From Vicia villosa (lineage: Eukaryota > Streptophyta > Magnoliopsida > Fabales > Fabaceae), in NCBI RefSeq assembly GCF_029867415.1, contig NC_081186.1, positions 14,020,930 through 14,084,929 on the forward strand: a stretch of DNA of 64,000 nt. The letters run 5' to 3'. A program made the position numbers and the translations under genes. Shown piece after piece: positions 54,679-64,000 of this stretch. Under the pieces are notes generated by a model. It had not been told where the DNA came from. It saw only the letters and a program-made list of their open reading frames with translations, and ran no database searches. Numbering within the stretch: position 1 is the first letter of the stretch; every line of letters begins with the position of its first letter.

Positions 54679-56262
54679 TTATATGGGGGATGAGTCGCCC
54701 TTGGCAAGGTCGAGAGTAGTGGTTTTGCTCGAATTTGCTGAAATTAGATCGTCGAACTTCCGTTTTACGGATCCGAAAATGAGTTTGCTGAATCCTCCCC
54801 CGGAGATGACCATGGCGGAAGGGAAGATTTCCCAAGGTCTGTGAGGAGAAGGGGTGGAGGACAACCCAGCCCAATCGGGGAGGTAAAATTCCTCCGGTCT
54901 GGCGATGCTCAGGGCCACTTGAATGGCGGGCGTATCTTCCGGTGGTTTCTCCTTGACGACCGGTTTGGCTTCCTTGGCGGCCTCTTGCTTCTTTGCATAC
55001 TGCTTCAAGTGTCCTTCTCGAATTAATATTTCTATTGCGTCTTTCAGGTGGATGCAATCTTTGGTGTTATGTCCATGGCCTTTGTGGAAACGACAGAACA
55101 TTGATTTGTCGATGTTTGGCCGTGCGGGCATGGACTTTGGGAAGCGGACCTTGCCCGTATGGAACTCGACGATCGCACACTCGTTCAAGATGCGTTCTCT
55201 CGACGCGTTCAATGGGGTTTACTCCTGGAATTTTCTCGCTGGTGCTTGGTAGTCTTTAGGATCTCGACCTTTATCTTCTTTCTTCTTATCAGATCCTCGG
55301 CGAGAGTCGTCTTGACGGGCCCCTTTGGTATTTTCTTCCTGTCTTGAGTTGCGGACTGCGTGAGCAACTTCTTTTTCCTCATATTGTATGTATGCTTGGG
55401 CCTTGAGGAAGAATTTGTCCAGAGTGGCAGGCGTCTCGATCCCGACGTTCTTGGAAAAACAAGAACGTGGTCGGAGGCCCCGCTCAATCAAGAACTTTTT
55501 TATGTGGGCAATTGTGGACACCTGCACGGCCTCTTTATTGAACCTTTCGATGTAGGCCCGGAGGGACTCACCTTTTCCCTGGATGATGGCTTCTAGGGAG
55601 GCTTCCGACTTCAGGTGTCTTCGGGAGGCCGTGAACTGTTTGGAGAAAAGTTTTTCGAGCACTTTCCATGATGTGATGGATTCATCGGGAAAACTCTTGT
55701 ACCATGTCATGGCTCCTTTGCATAGAGTGGTCAGGAATAACCGGCACTTGAATGCGCCCGACACCCTTCTGTAATCCAGGAGGGCGTCGATGTTTTCGAT
55801 GTGCTCGTCTGGGTCGGTGGTCCCGTCATATGTGCCTAGTGGCGGGGGCTTTTCAAGAATGGCTGGTAGGGGTGCCTCCAAGATTGCGTGGGACAGAGGG
55901 CCCCAACACTCCTCCTCTTCGTTGCTGGCGGGAGGAGTGGAGGATCGGCTATGACTTCGCCTGTGTCGCCTACGGTTGTAGCCGTGCTTCGCAGGAGGTA
56001 ACCTGGATCTTCTTTTTGGTCGAGGAGAGTGTGAGAGGTGTCGGGATCGGTGATCGCTTGACCCTTTCTTGGAGATGGGGCCCGTGTTTTCCCTGGGGGA
56101 GAGTGAACGAGGGCGTGTCTTGTGAACCATGTCGCGCTGGGAGCACGTTTTGTGGCTGGGGGGAGTCTTTGAACAATGCTTTCGCTCAAGTGCCCTGATC
56201 CTGTCGTTCTGCTGCTGGATAAGGGCGTTTGTCTGCGCAAGGGCGACCAGAATGGCGGTCAT
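54679..56262 (-). pseudogene. gag: Retand Gag
   Basis: It starts at ATG 56262. An arginine/serine-rich N-terminal half (residues about 30-120) precedes a Ty3/gypsy Gag domain (LTTLCKGAMTWYKSF, near residue 190). An in-frame TAA at about 55219 splits the frame. The continuation (to 54679) has a zinc-knuckle-like CRFHKGHGHNTKDC segment. Gag would build the particle shell. Confidence 0.88.
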
Positions 56263-56601
56263 AGTTTGGTCCTGGGGAGTTGGACCCTTGGAAGAGAAAG
56301 GGTTCTCTAGAACCTCTTCGTGGAAGTCTTTGCCGCTGGTGTCTCCGAGGTGATGGAGGGTATCGTCTCAGGAATATTTCGGGGAAGGAGACGCCGTGAC
56401 ATCGTCCTGAGGGACGGTGTTTCTGGGTGGAGGAATGACGACAGAGATATCGTTCTTGTTGAGTATTGTAGTGTCCAGAGAAGAGGAGTCTTCGTTATTA
56501 CCAGCCATGGAAGATGATTGAGTTAGAGCTTTGGTTTATGGATTCTTGCAGGGAGCAAGAACGGATCAAGAAGCACAAGAAGAGAAATGGGGGAGCTGAG
56601 A
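56263..56601 (-). other. Retand leader between PBS and gag
   Basis: No gene is supported in this stretch; GC content is like that of the surrounding element. Confidence 0.6.
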
Positions 56602-56620
56602 TTTCCCATAGACGGCGCCA
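56602..56620 (-). other. Primer-binding site of the Retand element
   Basis: On the minus strand TGGCGCCGTCTATGGGAAA begins one base after the LTR end. Similar sequences serve as PBS in several plant Tat elements. Confidence 0.8.
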
Positions 56621-56621
56621 C

Positions 56622-57035
56622 TGATCTTACCGAGCAAATCAGATGGCCAGCAACAACAGAGGCTTGAAATCCTGAACGGTTGAGGGAAAAAGGGTTGTAC
56701 CTGCAAGGCACTCCGATGCCAAAGTAAGTGTGTGATCAACAAGGTACAACAAAGTGAGAGATTTTGGGGTAAGAAAAGATTACCTTGCCCTCTGGGTCAG
56801 AGGGCTATTTATAGAGATATCCCATGCGAAATGGGCTCCACTTTGCAAGGCGCTAGTCTAGGCGATACGCGAGCTGGCTGATACCGAACATGAGGCTCCA
56901 TCGTGCTCGGTTACGTTTAGTGTTTGCCTGGAGCGGACCAGGGGAAGTTGTCGCGCGCGCGTCTAGGGTGATTGGCCCAATTGAGGTAATTGGGCCGGTC
57001 CAGAACATGATGTATCTACAAGGTGATTTCCAAAG
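56622..57035 (-). repeat. Retand 5' LTR, truncated by the copia insertion
   Basis: The LTR end (CGGTAAGATCA on the minus strand) adjoins the PBS. A TATA box, TATAAATA, is at 56806-56813. The remainder lies beyond the copia element, outside the window. Confidence 0.75.
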
Positions 57036-58564
57036 TGTTAGACGCTGGCCTATAGATCTAGAGGGGGGGTGAATAGATCTCACTAAGTTTTTACAGATTT
57101 TTCTACAGACTCGAGCGAAAGCGGTTCTGAATCGACTTGCGTCTATTCTGGACCGCTATTGCAAAGGTCGTATGTGTTTCAAAACCAAAGAGTAAGTGGA
57201 ATTAATGGTGAAATAATATGATAGCTAACCAATACGTTTAACAACTGAAATCCAATTAACTTCTAGATTGACAACTTTGATTTGCAATGCAGTAAGATTG
57301 GATAAAGCAAAAACACAAACACTTGGTGATAGGTTCAAATTGATAGTGATTCAAGTTGTGGTGAATTGTGATGTTTGTGCAGAACTTTAATTCACAATTT
57401 TAACACTTGAATCGTTGATCAATTTTGCACTTATAACCAATTATGAACAGAAAGTAAAAGAGAAAGTAAAAGCGACAAGAACACGATATTTGTTTAGGCA
57501 GTTCGTCGATCGTCCTCGCTACGACTACGTCTGCCCCCAATTCCAAATTGAAATTGGGTAATCTTTCATTAATGTTGAAAGTAGTATATACAAAGAAGAT
57601 AACAAAGCGATAAACGATAAACCAATTATGTCGATCCTTTGAATCTTCTCCCCCCTTAATCTTGAGCCAGATCAAGGTTATCCAAGAGCTTCACTTTGAT
57701 TCCCTTCTGCAGTGTCTTGATTCCTTGAACTCCCCGTTCCTCAATCGTTACACTCAGCCGAATCCTCAATGAACGCCTCTTGATAAAAACCCCCAAGAAC
57801 CACCCGTCGTGGAGGACAAAACCCGCAGATTTTATTCACCAACAAACCCCACAAACCTTCACCCACTAGGAATCTTCAATTCCGTTCCATGGACGTTATC
57901 GAACTCATCACTAACCCGCAACGCAAGAATGATTATGTGTAATTGTGTTGGAGATGATGAAGAACGAATATGAGAAGCGTTTGTGTATCTTTCAGTCGTT
58001 GGTGTCTTGAATAATTAACCCTTGCACAATATATATGATTGCATAGCAGTTGGAATCAAGAATAACTGAATTTTGGACTTTCTTGATCAGTTAGGTCGAC
58101 CTCTTGTAGAGGTTAGGTCGACCTAGCAGTGCTTGCTGAACTTTGCTCCCAGTTAGGTCGACCTGTTGAAGGAGTAGGTCGACCAGAATCCTCTTCTGGT
58201 GCGTTCTGGGAACATTTTCTCAGATTAGGTCGACCTAGTTGCTATGTAGGTCGACCTAACAGACTGATATGAAGATTTCTTCATTTTGAGTCGACCTGAA
58301 TGGTCTGTGAGTCGACCTAGCAGAAGTATATGGATTTTCCTTCATTTTAGGTCGACCTGGGTTGACAGTAGGTCGACCTAACTGCTGATTTTCTGCATTT
58401 TTCATGTTCAGCTTGTGTTGAGTCGACTTATATGCATAGTAGATCATCTTGTGCTTTCATGAGTGATCAAATGCTTTACTTCTCTGATTCCTCCTTGTTG
58501 TTTGGATGCTCATTTGAGTTTGCCATAAATCAAAAACATCTTTGAGTGTAATCTTGTATTCACA
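57036..58564 (-). repeat. 3' LTR of the right-hand copia element
   Basis: 1529 bp, TGTGAATAC to GTCTAACA on the minus strand. Possible TATA ATATATAT at 58029-58036. Palindrome array at 58091-58450. A C-rich run sits near the terminus (57063-57070 in plus orientation). Confidence 0.88.
58091..58450. repeat. Paired AGGTCGACCT palindrome array
   Basis: GTCGAC cores start at 58095/58117, 58157/58178, 58229/58250, 58290/58311, 58351/58372 and 58422 with a degenerate partner near 58442. Offsets within pairs are 22, 21, 21, 21 and 21; pairs recur after 62, 72, 61, 61 and 71 bases. Most sites extend to the 10-bp palindrome AGGTCGACCT. Confidence 0.95.
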
Positions 58565-58578
58565 TACTCCCCCTTTTT
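58565..58578 (-). other. Polypurine tract of the right-hand copia element
   Basis: On the minus strand AAAAAGGGGGAGTA precedes the LTR start TGTG. It is nearly the same as the SIRE tract. Confidence 0.88.
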
Positions 58579-59067
58579 GATGATGGCAAACCAATAGTCA
58601 AAAGCTTTGGTAGTAAGTGATGAAGACTCAGCAGAGCTCCCCCGTACATCCAGCATCTATCTCTCAACAGGGCAATCTCTCAACAAAGCTCCCCCGTACA
58701 TCCAGCATCTATCTCCCCCTTTGTCAACATCAAAAAGAGAAAACAGGAGAATAGAAGAGTAACAAGAGAACCATAGATAATAATCCTAGCATGTATAGTG
58801 TAGTAGGTAAAAGGTAGTTAATGGTAGAATGAGACACATATGTGAGCAGGAGCAGTTTTTATGCATGAGGTCACTATAAGCATGTTAATTGATATCATAT
58901 TATAGTATCAATAATATTTTTGGAAGTGAACAACAATTACGTTACCGCTTTTTCAATATGACGCCTGGCTTGATGATGAACTACCTTTATGCTAAAAAAA
59001 AGTGTTAGCAAGACAAATAGATATATACATAAAGTAAAGAAATAATATTAAGAGAAAACAAACGTAA
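58579..59067 (-). other. Pol-to-PPT spacer of the right-hand copia element
   Basis: It holds no ORF. A short duplicated block with AGCTCCCCCGTACATCCAGC occurs at about 58637 and 58678, and a second CCCCCTTT run (58712-58719) resembles the real purine tract on the other strand. Confidence 0.65.
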
Positions 59068-62000
59068 TTAGCCCAAATTAGAGATATCGAGTATCCCTAA
59101 TTCCCTACGAATGTTGAAATATTGCTCCGTTGCTAGCGGTTTGGTGAAGATGTCAGCTAGTTGCTTCTTGCTTTCTACATGTTCAAAAGTAACGTCTCCT
59201 TTCTCTACATGATCTCGTAGAAAGTGATGCCTTATTTCAATGTGTTTGGTACGTGAGTGTAAGACAGGATTTTTACTCAAGTTTATGGCGCTTGTGTTGT
59301 CGCACATGATAGGTATGTGATCAAGCTTAATACCAAAGTCAAGAAGTTGTTGCTTGAGCCATAATATTTGTGCACAGCAGCTTCCAGCAGCTACATATTC
59401 TGCCTCAGCAGTGGATAATGCAACCGATACTTGTTTCTTACTATGCCAACTTATTAATGAGTTTGAGAATAGATGACACGTTCCACTAGTGCTTTTTCTA
59501 TCGGATTTGCAGCCAGCAAAATCTGAATCGGAGAATCCTACCAAATGACACTCATTTCCTTTTGGATACCATAGGCCATATGTAGTAGTTCCACGTAAGT
59601 ATCGCAGAATTCTTTTGACAGCTTTCAAGTGAGATTCTTTTGGACAAGATTGATATCTTGCACACATACACACACTAAACATGATGTCTGGTCTTGAGGC
59701 AGTAAGATACAATAGTGAACCTATCATACCTCGGTATAATTTCACGTCAACCTCTTTACCTTTCTCATCTTTGTCTAGATTTGTATTTGTTGCCATAGGT
59801 GTGTCAATTTCCTTTGCTTCACTCATTCCAAATCTTTTGAGCAGCTCCGTACAATATTTAGTTTGATTCACAAACGTTCCATGACTGAGTTGCTTGATTT
59901 GTAGGCCAAGGAAGAAATTTAGCTCACCCATGAGACTTATCTCAAATTCACTCTGCATAAGCTTAGAAAAGTCTTTGACAAGTTTTGCATTAGTGGACCC
60001 AAATATAATATCATCTACATAAATTTGGACTAAGAGAATATCCTTATCTTTTCTTTTAATAAAGAGAGTAGTATCAACTTTACCTCTAGAGTACCCTTGA
60101 CTAAGGAGAAATTTGCTCAAACGTTCGTACCAAGCCCGAGGGGCTTGTTTAAGACCGTATAGAGCACGTTTCAGCTTATAAACATGAGTTGGATACATGT
60201 AATTCTCAAAGCCGGGTGGCTGAGCAACATAGACTTCTTCATTTATATAGCCATTTAGAAAGGCACTCTTAACATCCATTTGGAATAGTTTGAAGTCTTT
60301 AGAACAAGCATAAGCAAGTAAGAGGCGAATAGCTTCGAGACGTGCTACAGGAGCGTATGTCTCTTCATAATCAATACCTTCCTCTTGATTGTAACCTTGG
60401 GCAACTAATCTAGCTTTATTTCTAGTAATAACACCGTTTTCATCAAGTTTGTTACGAAAAACCCATCTAGTGCCTATTACTTGATGATCTCCCGGATGAG
60501 GGACTAAGTCCCAAACATCATTCCGTTTAAATTGATTTAATTCTTCTTGCATGGCCATTAGCCAATGCTCATCAAGTAATGCATCCTTAGCGTTTTTCGG
60601 CTCAACTTGTGAAACAAAAGCAAATTGATGGCAGAAGTTACTTATCTTTGAGCGTGTTGTAACGCCCCTTGAGATGTCTCCTATTATATTATCAATTGGA
60701 TGGTCTTTCACGTTTGTCCAGGCCTTGGGAAGTTCTTCATTGTTTGAGATGCTTTCTTTTTCATTTTCATTGTGAGACTCATCTTTCTCTCTCTCAGCAT
60801 CTTTCTTTACAATACTTTCATCCTCATCTTCCTTATCCTTGACAATGTCTTTAGTGGATGTGCCTGCACCATTAAATGAAAGACCTTTCTCGACATATTT
60901 TGCATAAGATTCATCAAAAGAAACGTGTACTGACTCTTCTACTATAAGTAATCTCTTATTATATATTCGATATGCTTTGCTAGATTGTGAGTAACCAAGG
61001 AATATGCCCTCATCAGCTTTAGCATCGAATTTGCCAAGATTATCCTTACCATTGTTCAAAACAAAACACTTGCAACCGAATACATGGAGGTGAGATACAT
61101 TTGGTTTTCTACCCTTTAGTAATTCATAGGGAGTTTTGTTCAGTATAGGACGTATTATTATCCTATTCAAAACATAACATGCTGTACTAATCGCGTCAGC
61201 CCAGAAATACTTTGGTAGATTACCCTCATTCAGCATTGTTCTTGCCAGCTCCTCTAGAACTCGATTTTTACGTTCAACTACTCCGTTTTGTTGAGGTGTT
61301 CTAGGAGCTGAAAAGTTATGCTCAATTCCATGTTTATCACAGTATTTTTCAAAAAGAATGTTTTCAAATTCTCCACCGTGATCACTTCGAATTGCAACTA
61401 TTTTGTTGTTCATTTTGTTTTGACATAATCTTGCAAATTGAGTAAAGGCTGAAAAAGTTTGATCCTTACTAGGTAAAAAGATTGTCCAACAAAATCTCGA
61501 GTAATCATCGACAATGACAAAACCATAGGTGTTTCCACCTATGCTTTTAGTCCTTGAAGGGCCAAAGAGATCCATGTGAAGTAGTTCAAGAGGGCGTGAT
61601 GTTGAAACCACGTTCTTTGATTTAAAAGAGATTTTTGTTTGCTTTCCCTTTTGACAAGCATCACATAGATGATCTTTTGAAAACTTCATTTTGGGTAAGC
61701 CGATTACTAAATCTTTTGAGACAACTTTATTTAGTAAGTCAAAATTTATGTGGGCGAGACGTCTATGCCAAAGCCATGAGTCATCGCCTAGAGCAACTAG
61801 ACATTTGGTACTAGACTTAGATACCTCATCCAAGTTTAGCATGTAGATGTTGTTTACTCTCAAGCCCTTAAACATAATGTCTCTTTTCTTAGTATGTTCT
61901 ATTGTGCATCCAGAATTTGTAAACATTACTTTAAAATCTTTGTCGCACAATTGACTTATACTTAAAAGATTATGTTTAAGACCTTCTACTAGCAGCACAT

Positions 62001-62226
62001 CAGTTATAGTAGTGGTAGAAGGGTTACCTACACTTCCTTTACCAAGTATGGCTCCCCGATTGTTATCTCCATAGGTGACATACCCCTTTTTCTTTGCTTG
62101 AAACTCAACGAAAAGAGATAGGTCTCCAGTCATGTGTCTTGAACATCCGCTATCAAGGAACCACAACCTTTCGGCAATGTCAAGACACTTTTCCTGCAAG
62201 ATTAATTTAAAGAGGGAGGTCCCCAA
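59068..62226 (-). CDS. pol: Pol polyprotein of the right-hand copia element, uninterrupted
   Basis: About 1050 residues without a stop. Order: protease ([12 protein letters not shown] near 24-35), integrase with HRRLAH and CDACQKGK zinc-binding residues, catalytic [14 protein letters not shown] and [11 protein letters not shown], reverse transcriptase ([28 protein letters not shown]) and RNase H ([22 protein letters not shown]), ending ILDISNLG. All catalytic signatures look intact. Pol makes cDNA and inserts it. It has no own ATG: translation most likely comes from -1 frameshifting out of gag (overlap 62202-62226). Confidence 0.95.
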   Translation of the reverse strand: MGTSLFKLILQEKCLDIAERLWFLDSGCSRHMTGDLSLFVEFQAKKKGYVTYGDNNRGAILGKGSVGNPSTTTITDVLLVEGLKHNLLSISQLCDKDFKVMFTNSGCTIEHTKKRDIMFKGLRVNNIYMLNLDEVSKSSTKCLVALGDDSWLWHRRLAHINFDLLNKVVSKDLVIGLPKMKFSKDHLCDACQKGKQTKISFKSKNVVSTSRPLELLHMDLFGPSRTKSIGGNTYGFVIVDDYSRFCWTIFLPSKDQTFSAFTQFARLCQNKMNNKIVAIRSDHGGEFENILFEKYCDKHGIEHNFSAPRTPQQNGVVERKNRVLEELARTMLNEGNLPKYFWADAISTACYVLNRIIIRPILNKTPYELLKGRKPNVSHLHVFGCKCFVLNNGKDNLGKFDAKADEGIFLGYSQSSKAYRIYNKRLLIVEESVHVSFDESYAKYVEKGLSFNGAGTSTKDIVKDKEDEDESIVKKDAEREKDESHNENEKESISNNEELPKAWTNVKDHPIDNIIGDISRGVTTRSKISNFCHQFAFVSQVEPKNAKDALLDEHWLMAMQEELNQFKRNDVWDLVPHPGDHQVIGTRWVFRNKLDENGVITRNKARLVAQGYNQEEGIDYEETYAPVARLEAIRLLLAYACSKDFKLFQMDVKSAFLNGYINEEVYVAQPPGFENYMYPTHVYKLKRALYGLKQAPRAWYERLSKFLLSQGYSRGKVDTTLFIKRKDKDILLVQIYVDDIIFGSTNAKLVKDFSKLMQSEFEISLMGELNFFLGLQIKQLSHGTFVNQTKYCTELLKRFGMSEAKEIDTPMATNTNLDKDEKGKEVDVKLYRGMIGSLLYLTASRPDIMFSVCMCARYQSCPKESHLKAVKRILRYLRGTTTYGLWYPKGNECHLVGFSDSDFAGCKSDRKSTSGTCHLFSNSLISWHSKKQVSVALSTAEAEYVAAGSCCAQILWLKQQLLDFGIKLDHIPIMCDNTSAINLSKNPVLHSRTKHIEIRHHFLRDHVEKGDVTFEHVESKKQLADIFTKPLATEQYFNIRRELGILDISNLG
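62180..62211 (-). promoter_or_regulatory. Candidate -1 ribosomal frameshift site at the gag-pol junction
   Basis: On the minus strand the heptamer TTTAAAT (62211-62205) is in the X-XXY-YYZ phase relative to gag and is followed at once by the gag stop TAA (62204-62202). Pol is open in the -1 frame. After 16 bases GTGTCTTGA (62188-62180) begins, exactly complementary to TCAAGACAC at 62142-62134 on the same strand; three further pairs form across a bulge. Confidence 0.7.
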
Positions 62227-63941
62227 TTTTCATTGGGTCCTTGGTAGTGAGTACACAATTTGTTGCACTTAGGCAACCATTGAAATACTCCTTTAGGAAC
62301 TAGAATTCTCCTAAATTTGCATTTTTCAATGGTATGTCCCTTTTTGCAACAATAATGACAGGTAATATGATGAGAATATGGAGTTTTGCTAGTTGATACT
62401 TTTGGTACAAAAGTGTATTTACTATATAAAGGAGTATACGATCTTTTGAACTTGTTTGGATCAACTGCAAAAGTCACTTTTGGTTGTAGAGCCTTGTCTA
62501 ACTTGGCTTTTAGATCTCTCACTTCTTTTTGCCAAATGTGACATGTCTCACAACCAAACCATGATGTAGGATCTAATTCAACTTTGTCCTTTTGAATGTC
62601 TAACATAGATTGTTTTAAAGCTTCCATATCCCTTTCGGTTTTCTCAACTTTTGATTCAAGATATGAAAAAATTTTCTTATTTGAGGCCAAAAGTTTGAAA
62701 GCTTTAATTGCATCTCTATGTAATTCTTCAAAAGCAAGTTTTAGTTGAGAATGAGATACCTTATCTACGAGTTCAGGTTTAAGATGACTTACAGCTTTCT
62801 TTTTCTTGTTTTGATGAGCCATGAAACATAGGTTTGCTGATTCTTCTTCATCGCTTGACGAGCTTTCACTAGATGAATCACTTTCCCATGCTATGTAAGC
62901 TCTTTTAGATTTGTTATGACCTTTGCTTTGGTTTTTCTCCTTTTCTTTCTTAAGGTATGGACAATCCGGTTTGTAGTGACCGGCTTTCCCACAATTGAAG
63001 CAAAGACCTTTGATCTTTCCTTTGTTATCGTCATCTTGTTTGAACATGTTTGATTGCTTTCTATAGTTGATCAATCCTTTGTCGGAATGTTTTGCTCCAT
63101 TTTTCTTTAGATATTTGTTGTATCTTCGCACAAACAGTCCCATTTCCTCATCATCGGAGTCTTCGTCATCACTTGTGTCACTATCCTTTGGCTCTCGTTT
63201 TGAGGTCTTGGAGCTCGAAGCTTTTAGAGCTATTGACTTCTTCTCTACCTCTTTCTCCATGTTCTTTTCTTTCTTTGTCCTCTTCTCATGCATGTCAAGG
63301 CATTTAAGATGCTGTTCATGTTCCTCTAGTTTACCAAAGAGAGTGGTAATGTCTAAAGTGTTGAGATCATTTGCTTCCTTAATTGCTGTAACTTTGGGCT
63401 GCCATTCCCTGTTCAAACACCTTAAGATTTTGTTAGTAGCAACTGCATTGGAAACAGGTCTATCAAGAGAATTTAATCGATTTTTCAGGTGAACGAATCT
63501 TTTCTGCATGCTTTCGATGGTTTCACCATCTTCCATGTGGAAAAGTTCGAACTCTTGAGTTAACGTATTGATCCTAGCTAGTTTGACATCATCCGTTCCC
63601 TCGTGGGCAACTTGCAATGTGTCCCACATAGCTTTAGCTGATCTACAATGGGAAACGCGATAGTATTCATCAACTCCTAGAGCTGAGATTAGAATGTTTC
63701 TCGCTTTCCAATCGTATGCATATTTCTTTTCATCTTCAGCATTCCAAGTATCTTCTGGTTTTGGAACAACTGCACCAGCTGCATTTGTCATAGTGATCTG
63801 AAATGGACCATTGACAATAGCTGTCCAGATGTTCCTATCAATTGCATTGATATGGACACACATACAATCCTTCCAATAGCCGTAGTTTTCTCCGTTGAAA
63901 ACTGGAGCTCTATTATGAGCCCCTTTAGGTCCAGAAGCCAT
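62202..63941 (-). CDS. gag: Gag polyprotein of the right-hand copia element
   Basis: About 580 residues from ATG 63941 ([10 protein letters not shown]), the first ATG downstream of the PBS. Residues 10-220 are the copia Gag core; CCHC zinc knuckles are [14 protein letters not shown] (near 315) and a second [14 protein letters not shown] (near 530). Acidic serine runs and lysine-rich coiled-coil segments lie between. It ends at TAA 62202-62204 after GPPSLN. No lesion is visible. Confidence 0.93.
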   Translation of the reverse strand: MASGPKGAHNRAPVFNGENYGYWKDCMCVHINAIDRNIWTAIVNGPFQITMTNAAGAVVPKPEDTWNAEDEKKYAYDWKARNILISALGVDEYYRVSHCRSAKAMWDTLQVAHEGTDDVKLARINTLTQEFELFHMEDGETIESMQKRFVHLKNRLNSLDRPVSNAVATNKILRCLNREWQPKVTAIKEANDLNTLDITTLFGKLEEHEQHLKCLDMHEKRTKKEKNMEKEVEKKSIALKASSSKTSKREPKDSDTSDDEDSDDEEMGLFVRRYNKYLKKNGAKHSDKGLINYRKQSNMFKQDDDNKGKIKGLCFNCGKAGHYKPDCPYLKKEKEKNQSKGHNKSKRAYIAWESDSSSESSSSDEEESANLCFMAHQNKKKKAVSHLKPELVDKVSHSQLKLAFEELHRDAIKAFKLLASNKKIFSYLESKVEKTERDMEALKQSMLDIQKDKVELDPTSWFGCETCHIWQKEVRDLKAKLDKALQPKVTFAVDPNKFKRSYTPLYSKYTFVPKVSTSKTPYSHHITCHYCCKKGHTIEKCKFRRILVPKGVFQWLPKCNKLCTHYQGPNENWGPPSLN

Positions 63942-63981
63942 CTTTCCAATAAGTGTTTCACGTAGCACGGAATAAACCAGA

Positions 63982-63994
63982 GCTCTTGATGCCA
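63982..63994 (-). other. Primer-binding site of the right-hand copia element
   Basis: On the minus strand TGGCATCAAGAGC begins two bases after the 5' LTR terminus ACA. It is a variant of the initiator Met tRNA-type PBS. Confidence 0.82.
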
Positions 63995-64000
63995 CTTGTT

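Larger units (their letters stand above)
24881..57035 (-). mobile_element. Retand/Tat-type Ty3/gypsy element, interrupted and decayed
   Basis: Minus-strand order from the right: LTR (56622 onward), PBS, gag, protease, [Ogre-3 insertion 31968-54398], RT, RNase H, integrase, and then a plus-strand antisense gene. An antisense 3' ORF with this domain type is known from the Retand branch of Tat elements. Its 3' LTR is not visible because Ogre-2 occupies that side. At least eight nonsense codons, several frameshifts and an RT deletion make it the oldest layer. Its 5' LTR is interrupted at 57036 by the copia element. Confidence 0.85.
57036..64000 (-). mobile_element. Ty1/copia element with intact-looking gag and pol (5' LTR off-window)
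   Basis: The 3' LTR is at 57036-58564 and the internal region at 58565-63996. The last four bases, TGTT, match the start TGTTAGACG of the left LTR in plus orientation, so the second LTR starts at 63997. Gag (63941-62202) and pol (62226-59068) are long and undamaged, with pol in the -1 frame. There is no ORF after pol. It resembles the SIRE/Tork group, but the lineage is not certain. The likely TSD is CAAAG (57031-57035), with its partner outside. Confidence 0.92.

Noticed and set aside
55752..56198. 148-codon plus-strand ORF over Retand gag.
   Set aside because: A shadow of the arginine-rich Gag frame on the minus strand.

Overview
This window reads as nuclear DNA of a plant with a large, repeat-packed genome, most likely a legume and plausibly tribe Fabeae (pea, vetch, lentil). 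The evidence is three Ogre/Tat-type Ty3/gypsy elements (LTRs starting TGTCATACCCC or TGTTGCACCCC, a PBS reading TGGCGACTCTGCTGGGGA, purine tracts ending GGGGCAGC), a SIRE/Maximus-type Ty1/copia element, and a CACTA DNA transposon. I found no intact host gene. Nearly every base belongs to a transposable element, and most coding sequence is broken.

The layout is a Russian doll. The oldest layer is a decayed Retand/Tat-type Ty3/gypsy element (24881 to 57035 and beyond). Its gag-pol lies on the minus strand, split between 56262-54399 and 31967-28711, and an extra antisense gene lies on the plus strand at 25039-28265. Ogre-3 (31968-54398, plus strand, LTRs about 3.5 kb) sits inside its protease region. 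Ogre-3 in turn carries a Tekay-like solo LTR (37842-39937, TSD CATTA) and a full Tekay-type chromovirus (41050-49440, minus strand, TSD ATATC).

To the left, the antisense gene's flank is interrupted by Ogre-2 (3' region 19203-22106, 3' LTR 22107-24880). Ogre-2 contains the 3' end of Ogre-1 (3' region 1-1472, LTR 1473-19202). That LTR contains a SIRE-type copia element (5870-19159, TSD TATAT), which contains a non-autonomous CACTA element (13447-17382, TSD ATT). To the right, the Retand 5' LTR is interrupted by a second copia element (57036 to the window end, minus strand). Its gag and pol are both long and uninterrupted, so it is the best-preserved coding unit here.

The most unusual signals are structural. 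(1) Three LTR families carry arrays of short palindromic sites in pairs 19-22 bp apart, with pairs repeating every 51-72 bp. The motif differs completely between families: GTCGAC core, CGCGGCGC, GTAACCGATTAC. In two related Tekay LTRs, unrelated motifs occupy the same position. (2) The 3' non-coding regions of Ogre-1 and Ogre-2 hold many sequence-unrelated arrays in which the recurring object is a mini-hairpin, usually 5-bp stem, 4-base loop, 5-bp stem. Stems change by compensatory substitutions, and a 42-bp repeat does the same with an 8-6-8 hairpin. (3) The right-hand copia element has a canonical -1 slippery heptamer (TTTAAAT) directly before the gag stop, pol in the -1 frame, and a strong stem downstream. 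All alignments, counts and identities were made by eye; lineage names rest on recognised motifs, not on database searches.
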